DNA of 64,000 nt from positions 186,001 to 250,000 of the forward strand of contig CAZDGU010000001.1 of the NCBI GenBank assembly GCA_964505215.1, read 5' to 3'. The DNA is from Gracilimonas sp964505215. Lineage in GTDB: Bacteria; Bacteroidota; Rhodothermia; Balneolales; Balneolaceae. The notes below the pieces were generated by a model. The model ran no database searches. It worked only from the letters and a program-made list of their open reading frames with translations, and was not told the DNA's origin. Position numbers and translations under genes: made by a program. Shown here in pieces: positions 33,831-41,352 of this stretch; position 1 is the first letter of the stretch, and every line of letters begins with the position of its first letter.

Positions 33831-34580
33831 ATGAGTAAATCAGATAACTTTTTCATTTATGGCCGTAACCCGGTAGAAGAAGCTTTGCAAAATCAACCGG
33901 ATGAAATTGATAAAATATTTGTAAAAAGTAATATCAAGCCCTCCACCTATCAGCATATTATAGAGCTTGCTGAGGAGCATGAAGTCCCTTTAGTAAAAGT
34001 GCCGGGAGCAAAAATTTATAACCTGGTGGGTAAAGTAAACGATCAGGGATTTGTAGCACAAAAAAGTGCCGTTTCTTACACTAATTTGTTCGACTGGATT
34101 GAAACGTTGGTAATGTCTGATAATCCTGCAGTTTTACTGCTTCAGGGAATTGAAGATCCGCATAATTTTGGAGCTATTTTACGCTCAGCGGCAGCAGCAG
34201 ATATTAGCGCTGTTATCATTCCTATGCAAAATCAGGCTCCGGTTAATGCTACTGTTTTCAAAACCTCGGCCGGTACAGCAGGACGCATTCCCGTTATTCG
34301 TATTCATGATATAAATCAGGGAATAAAAGACTTAACAGCCACCGGATTTACTATTATGGGTTTGGATGGTTCTGCAAAAACATCGGTTTGGGAAGCAGAC
34401 TTAAATCAACCTGTTGCTTTCTTAATTGGCAGTGAAGGACAAGGGATTTCACCCCATAACCTAAAGCGCTGCGATGAACTGGTTCATCTTCCCATGCATA
34501 ATAACGTGGAATCTCTGAATGCTTCGGTAAGCGCCGCCTTGATAAGCTACGAGCGAATGCGGCAGAAAGGTAATGCTTAA
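33831..34580 (+). CDS. rlmB: SpoU-family 23S rRNA 2'-O-methyltransferase
   Basis: Methylates a ribose 2'-OH in rRNA (RlmB: G2251 of 23S). 249 residues. N-terminal SpoU substrate-binding domain starts FFIYGRNPVEEALQ; the C-terminal SPOUT knot shows LQGIEDPHNFGAILRSAAAA (motif 1), FLIGSEGQGISPHNLKRCDE (motif 2) and HLPMHNNVESLNASVSAAL (motif 3), all intact. The family also contains TrmH-like tRNA methylases; the full-length N-terminal domain favours RlmB. A repeat block follows. Confidence 0.93.
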   Translation: MSKSDNFFIYGRNPVEEALQNQPDEIDKIFVKSNIKPSTYQHIIELAEEHEVPLVKVPGAKIYNLVGKVNDQGFVAQKSAVSYTNLFDWIETLVMSDNPAVLLLQGIEDPHNFGAILRSAAAADISAVIIPMQNQAPVNATVFKTSAGTAGRIPVIRIHDINQGIKDLTATGFTIMGLDGSAKTSVWEADLNQPVAFLIGSEGQGISPHNLKRCDELVHLPMHNNVESLNASVSAALISYERMRQKGNA

Positions 34581-34663
34581 CTGTTTTATGGGAATGTAGA
34601 TTTATAAACCCGGTTGCGGTGATATGGATAACTGCCACATTGTCGAGATTGCTTCGGCGGTTG

Positions 34664-34724
34664 AGCTATCAGCTATCAGCTATCAGCTATCAGCTATCAG
34701 CTATCAGCTATCAGCTATCAGCTA
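34664..34724. repeat. Heptamer tandem repeat (AGCTATC)n
   Basis: Eight perfect tandem copies of AGCTATC plus five bases of a ninth. It begins exactly where a family A fragment ends (CGGCGGTTG). One- or two-unit versions (CAGCTATCAGCT) appear at about 39357, 41018, 42810 and 63651. Confidence 0.9.
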
Positions 34725-34946
34725 AAATTTGTTTATAAATAACCAATTTCAAAAAATTATTGCTAACAAATCGCTCATCGCTAATCCATCGCTCGGTCTT
34801 TCACAATTCAAATCATTCCTCGAAATCAATATTAGCAGATTCCACCATTTCGACCTCCCCTGTGAGACTGCCTCTTTCTCAAGGAGGAGGACGCGCCACT
34901 AAAAAGCTGTGCTTGTTGTAGTTTAATGGTTTGCAAATACTTTTCC

Positions 34947-35171
34947 CTCACTCCCAACGACCCCGTTGGGAGTATCCTAAAGAACCATCCGGTTCAAATC
35001 AAAATGGAGGCAAAACGAGCGTTGATGAAGCCGGCAGTCGCATTTCCCGAGATTACTTCGGTGTTTGATATGCCGAGCACGGTTACAAAAGGCAACACCT
35101 CGCAAAAGTTTCCGTCTGACCGCTGAATAGAAGTAGGCTTGCCGAATACGTATTGGCGCAGTCTTCCGGAT
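34947..35171 (+). repeat. Family A repeat, copy A6
   Basis: Full module order: CTCCCAACGACCCCGTTGGGAG, GAACCATCCGGTTC, GCGTTGATGAAGCC, CCGAGATTACTTCGGTGTTTGA, GGCAACACCTCGCAAAAG, CGTCTGACCGCTGAATA, and a GCGCAGTCTTCCGG end. It continues into family C. Confidence 0.75.
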
Positions 35172-35189
35172 GTTAATGGCAGTCAGGTT

Positions 35190-35335
35190 TAATGAACAGG
35201 GAGCAGCTTTCAGTGATCAGAATTGGCCATGGAATTGCAACGTTGCTCATATTCGCCAACACCTTCCGCATGCGAAGAGAGCTGCATATGCACCTTCCTC
35301 GAGAAAGGACTTTTTCTTGCTCGTTTTTGGCAAAC
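35190..35335 (+). repeat. Family C repeat, copy C1
   Basis: TGAACAGGGAGCAG, AGTGATCAGAATTGG, CCAACACCTTCCGCATGCG, GAGCTGCATATG, CACCTTCCTCGAGAAAGGAC, TTTTTCTTGCTCG. Recurs at 61584-61750 (same orientation, also after family A) and 53361-53530 (reverse). Confidence 0.75.
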
Positions 35336-35490
35336 AAATCTTTATCAATTTATTAAACTTATTTCCATCCAATTGTAAGCCTCTCCTTGAGGAGAGGCTA
35401 TTTCATTCAACTTCAAGTTGAATGAAATGCGAGAGATGTTAACGCTGGATGCTTGAAATGTCAGTGTCATTCACATCGTTTCGTAGATGC

Positions 35491-35580
35491 AGTTAGCTGC
35501 CACATCCCCAAAATGCTTCGGGGGTTGGGTTACTGGCCATGGTTATAAAAGGTAACACCTCGCAAAGGATTTCACGGACT
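35491..35580 (+). repeat. Family A repeat fragment, copy A7
   Basis: Middle part only: GCTGCCACATCCCC, AAATGCTTCGGGGGTTG, GGTAACACCTCGCAAAGG. Confidence 0.6.
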
Positions 35581-35716
35581 GTCCTGTCCGGCTCGTCCAC
35601 GGCCTGAATCACATCGGCCGATTTAAGATTAAAATGAATCATTCTTTTCTTTATGAAGAACGGAACTTTGGCTATCTTCACCAAGTCTTCACAATATGAG
35701 AATAGTTTAAAGACAA

Positions 35717-36190
35717 ATGAGTCTTAAAAGCACATATCAAACGCTTACTTCTCTGCTTTTAGCCGGCATTATGTTATGGAATGTAATTGGCTGGGTAGCA
35801 GTGGGTTTAGTGCATATAAATGAGCAGGCCCATGCAGAAGAAGCGCATTGTGAAGTTTCTTTCTGTTTTTGCAAAATAGAGGACGGTGAAAAAATCTGCA
35901 GCTGTCATCACCCCGAACTTCACAGAAAAGCATCTGAACAGACTCCTTTTGATGCAGCCAAACACATTACAGATACTCCCAAAGAAGCCCACAACTACTG
36001 CTATTACTCAAAGCCGCATGATATACCATCTCAACCCGATGCACTCATTGTTTGGGCTGAATACACTACCCTTTTCCCGGCTATCACTTCTTCATTCTTT
36101 TTTGTTGCGGTTGATGTGTACCCCTCAAAAACCAACACTTCCATTTTAGAAGGATTTCAACCGGATCTGCTCCGCCCGCCTATCGCTTAG
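35717..36190 (+). CDS. Cys/His-rich exported or membrane protein of the copper operon
   Basis: 157 residues. One hydrophobic segment (8-33), then a domain packed with metal-type ligands: H44-C45, C50-F-C52, C61-S-C63-H64-H65, H69, and H92-N-Y-C95. A second hydrophobic stretch spans about 119-133, and the end is LEGFQPDLLRPPIA. Spacing and content suggest binding of a soft metal. It precedes a Met/His-rich lipoprotein gene by 61 bases and an OprC-like receptor, so copper is the best guess. I do not recognise a named family. Confidence 0.6.
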   Translation: MSLKSTYQTLTSLLLAGIMLWNVIGWVAVGLVHINEQAHAEEAHCEVSFCFCKIEDGEKICSCHHPELHRKASEQTPFDAAKHITDTPKEAHNYCYYSKPHDIPSQPDALIVWAEYTTLFPAITSSFFFVAVDVYPSKTNTSILEGFQPDLLRPPIA

Positions 36191-36251
36191 CTTTGTTCTC
36201 TGTTTACATCTATCTGTTCTAAACAAACAAAACTAATCCTTATTTAAACTT

Positions 36252-37058
36252 ATGGAAAAACTATATCTATGTGCCCAAAAAGCGGCCATAGCTGTGTTAT
36301 TGCTATTTACCGCAATGGCTTGCAGCTCTAACAATTCTGACCCAAAATTAGAACTAATACTCATAAACTCTGTAACAGCTGACGGCCATACCGTATTGCT
36401 GGAAGCAGCCGAACCGCTTGCAACCGGCGGCAATACATTATACTGGAAGGTGCAAAAAGATGGTAAAGATGTGGAAATAGAATCAATGACTATTCACCCC
36501 ATGATGGAAATGACAGAAATGAGCCATGCCACCCCCTTCCGAAATCCAAAAATGGATAAAGAAGACACCAGTTACTTTTCTAATCTTGCCATTTTCATTA
36601 TGCCCAGCGGTGATATGGGAAGCTGGGATATTTCTTTTGAAATTGAGACCAAGAATCAGCAAATCATTAGCGGAACGATGCCCGTTGAGGTAGCTGATTC
36701 CTGGCGACAAACTTCCGTCAGAAACAGTAACGGCGATGTGTATTTCATTACCTGGCTGGCTCCTTATCAGCCCATAAATGGAAATAATAGCTTCCAAATT
36801 ATGCTTCACACTCGTGAAAATATGGCATCATTCCCTCCGGTTTCAGACGCCGAGCTCATCGTATATCCTTTTATGGATATGGGTGGCGGGCACGGGCATT
36901 CTACCGATTTCAATACGCCCGAAGCAGCCGGAGATGGCTTATATAAGGGCAGTATCAACTACAGCATGAGTGGAGACTGGACTACGTCCGTTCAAATTAT
37001 TGCCGAGGGAGACACCCTGCATGAGGTTGTTTTCTCTTATTCGGTTCAAGCTAAATAA
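36252..37058 (+). CDS. YtkA/FixH-like Met/His-rich lipoprotein
   Basis: 268 residues. Lipobox TAMAC with C24. Two related beta domains follow (about 33-145 and 155-268). Each carries a metal-type motif in the same position: H82-PMMEMTEMSH-92 in the first and MDMGGGHGHS (208-217) in the second. YtkA-like domains with PM-x-M-x-x-H motifs are found in copper-handling proteins. Located between the Cys/His-rich gene and a copper-type TonB receptor, it may collect or pass on copper in the periplasm. Confidence 0.75.
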   Translation: MEKLYLCAQKAAIAVLLLFTAMACSSNNSDPKLELILINSVTADGHTVLLEAAEPLATGGNTLYWKVQKDGKDVEIESMTIHPMMEMTEMSHATPFRNPKMDKEDTSYFSNLAIFIMPSGDMGSWDISFEIETKNQQIISGTMPVEVADSWRQTSVRNSNGDVYFITWLAPYQPINGNNSFQIMLHTRENMASFPPVSDAELIVYPFMDMGGGHGHSTDFNTPEAAGDGLYKGSINYSMSGDWTTSVQIIAEGDTLHEVVFSYSVQAK

Positions 37059-37069
37059 TGCATTAAATC

Positions 37070-37091
37070 GCCCCGATTTATATATCGGGGC
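37070..37091 (+). terminator. Hairpin between the YtkA-like gene and the TonB receptor gene
   Basis: Perfect 8-bp stem GCCCCGAT (37070-37077) / ATCGGGGC (37084-37091) followed by ACTTTTAT. It sits inside the operon, so it may act as a partial terminator or mRNA stabiliser. Confidence 0.55.
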
Positions 37092-37111
37092 ACTTTTATA
37101 ACCTTGAGGTC

Positions 37112-39331
37112 ATGAAGCAGTTACTTACTTTTTTAATCATCTTATTTTTGAGCTATACCTCCGGTTTTGCCCAACAAAAAACGGTTCAGGTATTAGACCG
37201 GCAAAGCCGAATGCCCATTATAAATGCTCATATTTTATCACAAGACGGAACGCCCATAACAGCTACAAACGTAGATGGATATTTCACAGTAAATCTCCAA
37301 AAAACAGATACCGTAACGGTGCATTCGCTGGGGTATATGAAGCACTCCGTTATTCTTAGCCGGCATACGGGGCCCATATATTTACGAGCTGCCGTTGTGC
37401 AAATGGGAACGGAACTGATTGTACAAGATACCCGGGAAAAATCGAACGATGTACATGCCTACCACACAAAACAATCTCATCAGGATATGGATGATTTTTT
37501 AGCCGATATTGATGGTATAGCCATGGTGCAGCGCGGTGCTTTTGCCTGGGAGCCTATTATTCGCGGACAGGGCGACCAGCGCATGAATTTAACCATCGAC
37601 GGCATGCAGGTTTTTAAAGCCTGCGTGGATAAAATGGATCCCATCACCTCCTATGTTGAATCAAATAATCTGGCTAAGCTGGAAGTGGACAAAAGCGGAT
37701 CGGGAGTAGCAGAGTTTGGAAATGGGAACAGTACCATCAATCTGATTACGCAAAAAGCGGAGAACAACAGATTTATGCTGGATGCAGAAACGGCCTACCG
37801 TATGCCGGATAACTACCAAAATTATCGCTTGAACCTAAATACCGCTGATGCCTCCGGCCGAAACACTTTTCGCTTTTCAGGCAGCTTTAAACAGGCCGGA
37901 AATATGCAGGCCGGCGGAGCGGAAACCATTGATAATACCCAGTATGAAAAAATGAATCTCAACGGCTTTTATGAGCATTCATTTTCATCCGGACACAGCA
38001 TTGAAGTTAATTATATTACCGATAAAGCCTTTGACGTCGGCTACCCTGCCCTGCTCATGGATGCTACCAAAGCGCTGGCTGATATTGGACGTATCCAGTT
38101 TAATTTTGCCGAATCCGGGCGGTCATCACGCCTGAAATCAGTGATGGTTTATGCCAATATGATTCGCCACAGCATGGATGATTATAGCCGCGATGTGGCA
38201 AACCGTCCGGTTATGCGTGGAATGTACATGCCCATGTACGGCGAAACCACCACCTTTGGAACTAAAATTCACGGTGAAACACGATTGAGCAGTCAGCCGC
38301 TTCATTGGTTTTTGGAAGGATTTACATCGGAAGCTTTTGGTGATATGCACATGATCAGCTTAGATCCCAACGTTTCTGATATGCTTATATATAATCTGGA
38401 TGAGGTTTACACCCATAATTTAGGCATCGGATTTCGCCATCACGTACAGCTGAGTAATGCGTTGCTTTTAAATTTTGAGCAAAGCTCCAGATTCAAAACA
38501 TTGGGAACAAACAGTGCTTCTCACGCTACTTTTTTTGAAGGATTGTATAATAAAGAGCTCCCCAATCGTGCACGCATTTTGCTCTCCGGATCTGCAAATA
38601 TGCTATGGATGATGAATGACAACTGGAGCCTTTCCAACAGCCTGGTTTATTCCGAGCGAATGGGAAATCACATGGAGCTATTTGGGCATTACATTTACAA
38701 TTACACGGATGGTTATTTTTATGATGGAAATCCCTGGCTTGATGTGGAACGCACTTTGAATGTTGATGTAAACACCTCCTGGAAAACAGAGCAACACGCA
38801 TTTTCTCTGTCGCTCTTTTACAAATACTACTTCAATTATATAGACGGCGTGATTTCCACCGATGTAAGCAACAATAATTTCAAATTTAAGCGCAATGCAA
38901 ACGTAGGCGATGCTATTATGACGGGCGCCGAGCTTCGGACTATTCATAATTTCAACAAAACGTTACATTTCGAAAATCGACTTTCTTATGTGTATGCTCA
39001 AAACATCACCATTGATGAGCCGCTGCCTTTAATTCCACCGCTTAAGGGTACTTCTTCTTTAAATTACCACCTGAAGCAAAATGAATTCAGCCTGCAAGCG
39101 AATTGGGCTGCACCTCAAAACCGTATTGCAGAAACAGCTTCTATAGAAACCAAAACCGATGCTTATTTCACTTTAGATCTCGGCTACGAGCGAAGCTGGA
39201 TGAGCGACCGGCTGGTTACCTCACTTCAGCTTAAAAATCTGACGGACCGATATTACAGCACCCACACCAGTATTGGAGATATTCCTGAAGCGGGTTTTAG
39301 CGTACTGTTTTCGATGTCTGTGCATTTATAG
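37112..39331 (+). CDS. TonB-dependent receptor, OprC-like (copper uptake)
   Basis: 739 residues. Signal peptide 1-20, a CarboxypepD-like beta domain (about 22-95), plug domain (about 105-215, with GDQRMNLTIDGMQVFKACVD) and a barrel ending in a C-terminal aromatic strand. Two elements match the copper site known from Pseudomonas OprC: CxxxM (C171-VDK-M175) and HxM (H353-S-M355), with about 180 residues between them as in OprC. Further methionine clusters (MRGMYMPMYGE, FGDMHM, RMGNHMELFGH) fit soft-metal capture. Preceded by GAGG near the ATG. Confidence 0.85.
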   Translation: MKQLLTFLIILFLSYTSGFAQQKTVQVLDRQSRMPIINAHILSQDGTPITATNVDGYFTVNLQKTDTVTVHSLGYMKHSVILSRHTGPIYLRAAVVQMGTELIVQDTREKSNDVHAYHTKQSHQDMDDFLADIDGIAMVQRGAFAWEPIIRGQGDQRMNLTIDGMQVFKACVDKMDPITSYVESNNLAKLEVDKSGSGVAEFGNGNSTINLITQKAENNRFMLDAETAYRMPDNYQNYRLNLNTADASGRNTFRFSGSFKQAGNMQAGGAETIDNTQYEKMNLNGFYEHSFSSGHSIEVNYITDKAFDVGYPALLMDATKALADIGRIQFNFAESGRSSRLKSVMVYANMIRHSMDDYSRDVANRPVMRGMYMPMYGETTTFGTKIHGETRLSSQPLHWFLEGFTSEAFGDMHMISLDPNVSDMLIYNLDEVYTHNLGIGFRHHVQLSNALLLNFEQSSRFKTLGTNSASHATFFEGLYNKELPNRARILLSGSANMLWMMNDNWSLSNSLVYSERMGNHMELFGHYIYNYTDGYFYDGNPWLDVERTLNVDVNTSWKTEQHAFSLSLFYKYYFNYIDGVISTDVSNNNFKFKRNANVGDAIMTGAELRTIHNFNKTLHFENRLSYVYAQNITIDEPLPLIPPLKGTSSLNYHLKQNEFSLQANWAAPQNRIAETASIETKTDAYFTLDLGYERSWMSDRLVTSLQLKNLTDRYYSTHTSIGDIPEAGFSVLFSMSVHL

Positions 39332-39547
39332 GGGGCTGCTGTCAGCTTTCAGGCTTCAGCTATCAGCTGACAGGCCTACGGCTTGTTATTGGTAGCAAAG
39401 ACAAGGGCTGCAACCCCTTGTCTATCTAATTGTGATTTTTGGCTGAACTAATTTATGGACACAAAAAAACCCGTACCGCCATTTGCAGGCAGTACAGGTT
39501 TAAATTATTAGCTTTGCTGCGTATTAAGGCAGACTCAACTTGTCGGC
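39332..39547. other. Intergenic region with flagellin terminator
   Basis: Contains TTTCAGGCTTCAGCTATCAGCTGACAG (two AGCT units, shown here only as positions 39347-39372), a GCAAAGACAAGGGCTGCAACC stretch also echoed near 41210 and 42940, and the flagellin terminator. Confidence 0.5.
39463..39502 (-). terminator. Flagellin 1 terminator
   Basis: Hairpin ACCTGTACTGCC ... GGCGGTACGGGT on the minus strand, followed by seven T. The same hairpin follows flagellin 2 (41267-41305), and a degraded version lies at 43302-43343. Confidence 0.85.
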
Positions 39548-40792
39548 TTAGCCGAGGAATCCAAGTACACTCTGTGGACCCATATTGGCCTGAGCCAAAG
39601 AGGACGTTGCCGTTTGCTGCAGAATCTGAAGCTTCACGGAGTTACTTTGCTCTTTGGCAAAGTCGGTATCCATGATGCGAGATCGTGCAGACTCATTCGA
39701 GCTAATACTCTCTGACAGGGTCTCTTCACGTACAGAAAGCGAAGACTGTGCGATACCTATGGAATTCACACGATCCGACATTCTGTTAGTAGCCGTGTCA
39801 ATATCAGCGATAAAGGAACGGAAATCATCTGAAGACCAGCCGGTTAACTGCATTTCTCCCTGGCCTGCAACATTAGCGTTAGTGGATATTGTGCCATTAG
39901 CCACTGTTGTATCAGATCCTGAACCATTAGCAGAACCATTCCCATCAAACGTGATGTCATAGGATTCCGAGGTAGAACTGTTAGTAATTACTAAACCGTC
40001 ATTTGCTCCATTCGCTGCAGCAGTTAGTCCTTCAACTCCAAGATCGTTGATTGCATCAGCTACTTCACCCAAACTTGTTGCATCTACTGTAGAAGTATCG
40101 ATAGTAAGCCCCGATACCGTGCCTACAGTTGCACCGCTTGAGTCCTGAACAGTAATATCGGTAACAGTGTCAGAGGCAGTTCCTCCAATATCGGTACCGG
40201 TTACACCGACTGTAGCATTCGTCACCTGATAAGCAGCAGCTGAACCGGCAAACAGCTCATTCACATTCACGGCTTCCAAATCAGCACTGATGGTGTCTGA
40301 TGCTCGCTCGCCGACCTGGAAAGTAAGCCCAAGACTGCCTTCATAGGTATTGTTATCTCCATTCAGTAACTGAAAGTCCTGATATACGGTTTGGTTGGCA
40401 ATCTCGTTGATATCTTCACCTAAGGCTGCAATCTGCTCGCCGATGTAGCCACGCTCGGTATCCCCTAAGGTATCGTTAGCAGCCTGAGTAGCCAGGCCTT
40501 TCATTTCTACCAGACTGTCCATAATGGTGTCAAAACTGGACTCCGCAATGTCTAATACCGACTTGGCATCACCTACGTTTTGCAGGGCCTGCTCCAGTCC
40601 GGCTGTTCGGCTTCGAAGCTTCGTTGCAATCGAGTAGCCGGCCGCATTGTCTTCGGCTCGGTTAATCTTAAGTCCTGTGGACATGCGCATCCGGCTGTTA
40701 GCCAGATCCCGGTTTACCCGGTTCAGCGATAGCTGAGAATCCAACGATTGTACGTTGGTATTTACTCTGTTTAAATCTCCAAAACTTGCCAT
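39548..40792 (-). CDS. fliC: Flagellin, copy 1
   Basis: Filament subunit exported through the flagellar type III path. 414 residues. Conserved N-terminal coiled-coil domain (about 1-140: NTNVQSLDSQLSLNRVNRDLANS, cited by ends N11-S33; STGLKINRAEDNAAGYSIA) and C-terminal domain (about 330-414, ending MGPQSVLGFLG). The variable middle (about 150-325) is Ser/Thr/Asp/Gly rich, suitable for O-glycosylation. The protein is identical to copy 2. Preceded by a partial Shine-Dalgarno (AGGTGA) and by a sigma-28-like promoter. Confidence 0.96.
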   Translation of the reverse strand: MASFGDLNRVNTNVQSLDSQLSLNRVNRDLANSRMRMSTGLKINRAEDNAAGYSIATKLRSRTAGLEQALQNVGDAKSVLDIAESSFDTIMDSLVEMKGLATQAANDTLGDTERGYIGEQIAALGEDINEIANQTVYQDFQLLNGDNNTYEGSLGLTFQVGERASDTISADLEAVNVNELFAGSAAAYQVTNATVGVTGTDIGGTASDTVTDITVQDSSGATVGTVSGLTIDTSTVDATSLGEVADAINDLGVEGLTAAANGANDGLVITNSSTSESYDITFDGNGSANGSGSDTTVANGTISTNANVAGQGEMQLTGWSSDDFRSFIADIDTATNRMSDRVNSIGIAQSSLSVREETLSESISSNESARSRIMDTDFAKEQSNSVKLQILQQTATSSLAQANMGPQSVLGFLG

Positions 40793-40848
40793 GATAATTC
40801 ACCTGTTGGTTTGTTAATGTTCTTGCTGTGTTGCTTTGGTTGTGAAGG

Positions 40849-40876
40849 TTATCGTAGCAGAAAAGACGTTCTTAAG
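40849..40876 (-). promoter_or_regulatory. Sigma-28-like promoter of flagellin 1
   Basis: On the minus strand TTAAG, a 14-base spacer, then TACGATAA (consensus TAAA-N15-GCCGATAA). Copy 2 has the same element at 42655-42682, and a near-perfect one lies before fliS. Confidence 0.65.
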
Positions 40877-41049
40877 TTTTTTATAAATTATTTTTATGAA
40901 GGAAAACATTGCTCTATATGCTATTAAAGCCGTTTTTAAAACTAAAGGAGATTTTTTCTTGAGAGAGTGTTCTGGAAGTGAGAGCGTAGTGTGAGGGAAT
41001 AAGGCTTTCAGGCTTCAGCTATCAGCTTATTTTGACGAATGAATGGCCT

Positions 41050-41175
41050 TACTCTCGTCCCTAACCGCCGGTTGGGGATGCCTGCCTGAACCTCCGGTTC
41101 AGAAGTATAAAGATTACAGAATAGCTTATTTTAACTGCCTGGAATCGGAGGATGCCTGATGTATTACGAACAGGT
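41050..41175 (+). repeat. Family B repeat, copy B1
   Basis: Hairpin CCCTAACCGCCGGTTGGGGA, then TGAACCTCCGGTTCA, TATAAAGATTACAGAA and ATTACGAACAGG. Recurs at 50783-50910. The double-hairpin start resembles that of family A. Confidence 0.65.
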
Positions 41176-41266
41176 CATTCTTCACGGGAAAACAAGCAAA
41201 AGCAAGTAGTTACAACCCCTTGTCCGGGTTTAGAGTTTTGTTTGGGTTAATTTAATTGGTGGACAT

Positions 41267-41305
41267 AAAAAAACCCGTACCGCCATTTGCAGACAGTACA
41301 GGTTT
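41267..41305 (-). terminator. Flagellin 2 terminator
   Basis: Same hairpin as at 39463-39502 with one base difference in the stem (GCAGACAG instead of GCAGGCAG), followed by T run on the minus strand. Confidence 0.85.
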
Positions 41306-41352
41306 AAATTATTAGCTTTGCTGCGTATTAAGGCAGACTCAGCTTATTCGGC

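Larger units (their letters stand above)
34581..35716. other. Repeat-rich intergenic block, 1.1 kb
   Basis: Gene-free. In order: family A fragment (34622-34663), AGCTATC heptamer array (34664-34724), unassigned AT-rich sequence, family A copy A6 (34947-35171) fused to family C copy C1 (35190-35335), then a family A fragment (35491-35580). Confidence 0.75.
40793..41352. other. Region between the two flagellins, 560 bases
   Basis: Holds the flagellin 1 promoter and 5' region, an AGCTATC dimer, a family B repeat and the flagellin 2 terminator. Its promoter-proximal 200 bases resemble the region upstream of flagellin 2 but have diverged by substitutions and small indels. Confidence 0.7.

Noticed and set aside
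34664..34724. CRISPR-like array
   Set aside because: Units are perfect 7-base tandem repeats without spacers, and no cas genes are nearby.
34980..35005. tRNA T-loop-like GGTTCAAATC in repeat A6
   Set aside because: The GGTTC belongs to the small GAACC/GGTTC hairpin of family A; no acceptor, D or anticodon stems could be formed.
35170..35421. 83-codon plus-strand frame after rlmB
   Set aside because: Made of family A and C repeat sequence; the equivalent region at 61560-61760 does not keep this frame on the same strand.
39654..39962. Identical 102-codon antisense frames in both flagellins (also at 41459-41767)
   Set aside because: They mirror conserved flagellin codons and are identical only because the flagellins are; no start signal.
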